In this document: one piece after another, positions 13,689-13,976 of the stretch
Layout: the number at the start of each line of letters is the position of its first letter
How positions within the stretch are numbered: the stretch's first letter is position 1
Assembly: GCA_027858355.1 (NCBI GenBank)
Contig: JAQICW010000333.1
Location: 1-13,976, forward strand
DNA: 13,976 bases
Origin: Desulfobacula sp.
Lineage (GTDB): Bacteria; Desulfobacterota; Desulfobacteria; Desulfobacterales; Desulfobacteraceae
Reading direction: 5' to 3'
Notes under the pieces: generated by a model
Told to the model about the DNA's origin: nothing
Databases searched by the model: none
What the model saw: the letters and a program-made list of their open reading frames with translations, nothing else
Translations under genes and position numbers: made by a program

Positions 13689-13976
13689 TTAAATAAAAAA
13701 GCAGGCTGCAAAGTGCCCCTTTTCATATTCAATAAATTCAGGTTCCTCCTGGGAACAGATATCCTGGTGTTTGGGACACCGGGTATGAAACCTGCATCCA
13801 GTTGGCGGGTTGATGGGGCTTGGCACATCCCCTATCAATGGCTGTATTTTTCTTTTGAAATTGGGATCTGGAATGGGTGAAGCCGCCAAAAGAGCATTGG
13901 TGTAAGGGTGTAAAGGATTTTTATACAATTCCTCAGATTCGGCAAATTCAACGATTTTACCAAGATACATGACAGC
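13689..13976 (-). CDS. Oligopeptide/dipeptide ABC transporter ATP-binding protein, 3' end
   Basis: About 95 C-terminal residues; the gene enters from the right edge, so the Walker motifs and ABC signature are outside. Visible are [10 protein letters not shown], which closes the ATPase domain, and the oligo_HPY-type C-terminal extension with [16 protein letters not shown] and [18 protein letters not shown], diagnostic for the DppD/DppF/OppD/OppF group. The cysteines in this tail (CRFHTRCP and the following C) are normal for the family and can bind an Fe-S cluster in some members. The complex would energise uptake of peptides or related solutes across the inner membrane. Its position, convergent with a HypD-like enzyme, may be meaningful (collagen-type peptides contain hydroxyproline), but this is inference. 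Confidence 0.92.
   Translation of the reverse strand, partial: AVMYLGKIVEFAESEELYKNPLHPYTNALLAASPIPDPNFKRKIQPLIGDVPSPINPPTGCRFHTRCPKHQDICSQEEPEFIEYEKGHFAACFFI

Overview
The window looks like chromosomal DNA of an anaerobic, fairly AT-rich delta-proteobacterium in the sense of Desulfobacterota (sulfate reducers such as the Desulfobacteraceae). This is judged from protein resemblance, not from a marker gene: a monocluster ferredoxin, a DVU0298-like HEAT protein, a DmdC-like acyl-CoA dehydrogenase, a stand-alone MetE-like protein and an oxygen-sensitive glycyl radical enzyme with its activase. No rRNA, tRNA, CRISPR array or insertion sequence was seen.

Layout. (1) 1-280, minus: the 5' end of a helicase/PLD-like gene that runs off the left edge. 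(2) 475-1656, minus: a three-gene group, DVU0298-like protein, a 72-residue conserved-looking small protein and a ferredoxin, closed by a strong hairpin at 439-468. A sigma-54-type promoter with an upstream inverted repeat lies before the first gene. (3) 1938-2600, plus: a transglutaminase-fold protein transcribed divergently. (4) 2609-8274, minus: a CoA-ester catabolic block in transcription order acyl-CoA dehydrogenase, NAD(P)-dependent short-chain dehydrogenase, family I CoA-transferase (overlapping the dehydrogenase by 8 bp), then a MetE-like methyltransferase-fold protein. The obvious chemistry is acyl-CoA oxidation, hydroxyacyl/ketoacyl interconversion and CoA exchange with a free acid. 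(5) 8746-9513, plus: a CxxCxxCC (YkgJ-type) cysteine-rich protein. (6) 9618-10201, minus: a vapBC toxin-antitoxin pair with its own clear promoter. (7) 10494-13644, plus: a radical SAM activase and a HypD-like glycyl radical enzyme. (8) 13689-13976, minus: the 3' end of an oligopeptide/dipeptide ABC transporter ATPase, convergent with the radical enzyme.

The most interesting part is the glycyl radical pair. The enzyme keeps, at a constant offset of three residues, the catalytic positions I recall for trans-4-hydroxy-L-proline dehydratase, but its activase lacks the extra ferredoxin-like domain usual for that partner, and no pyrroline-5-carboxylate reductase is present in the window. Three further structures are not explained by ordinary gene calling: a CxxCxxxCP peptide after the CoA-transferase that becomes readable from an ATG only by a -1 shift at an A AAA AAG heptamer; a PPOX-like coding remnant after the acyl-CoA dehydrogenase; and several well-formed inverted repeats in promoter regions. 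All assignments are from reading the sequence; no search was run.
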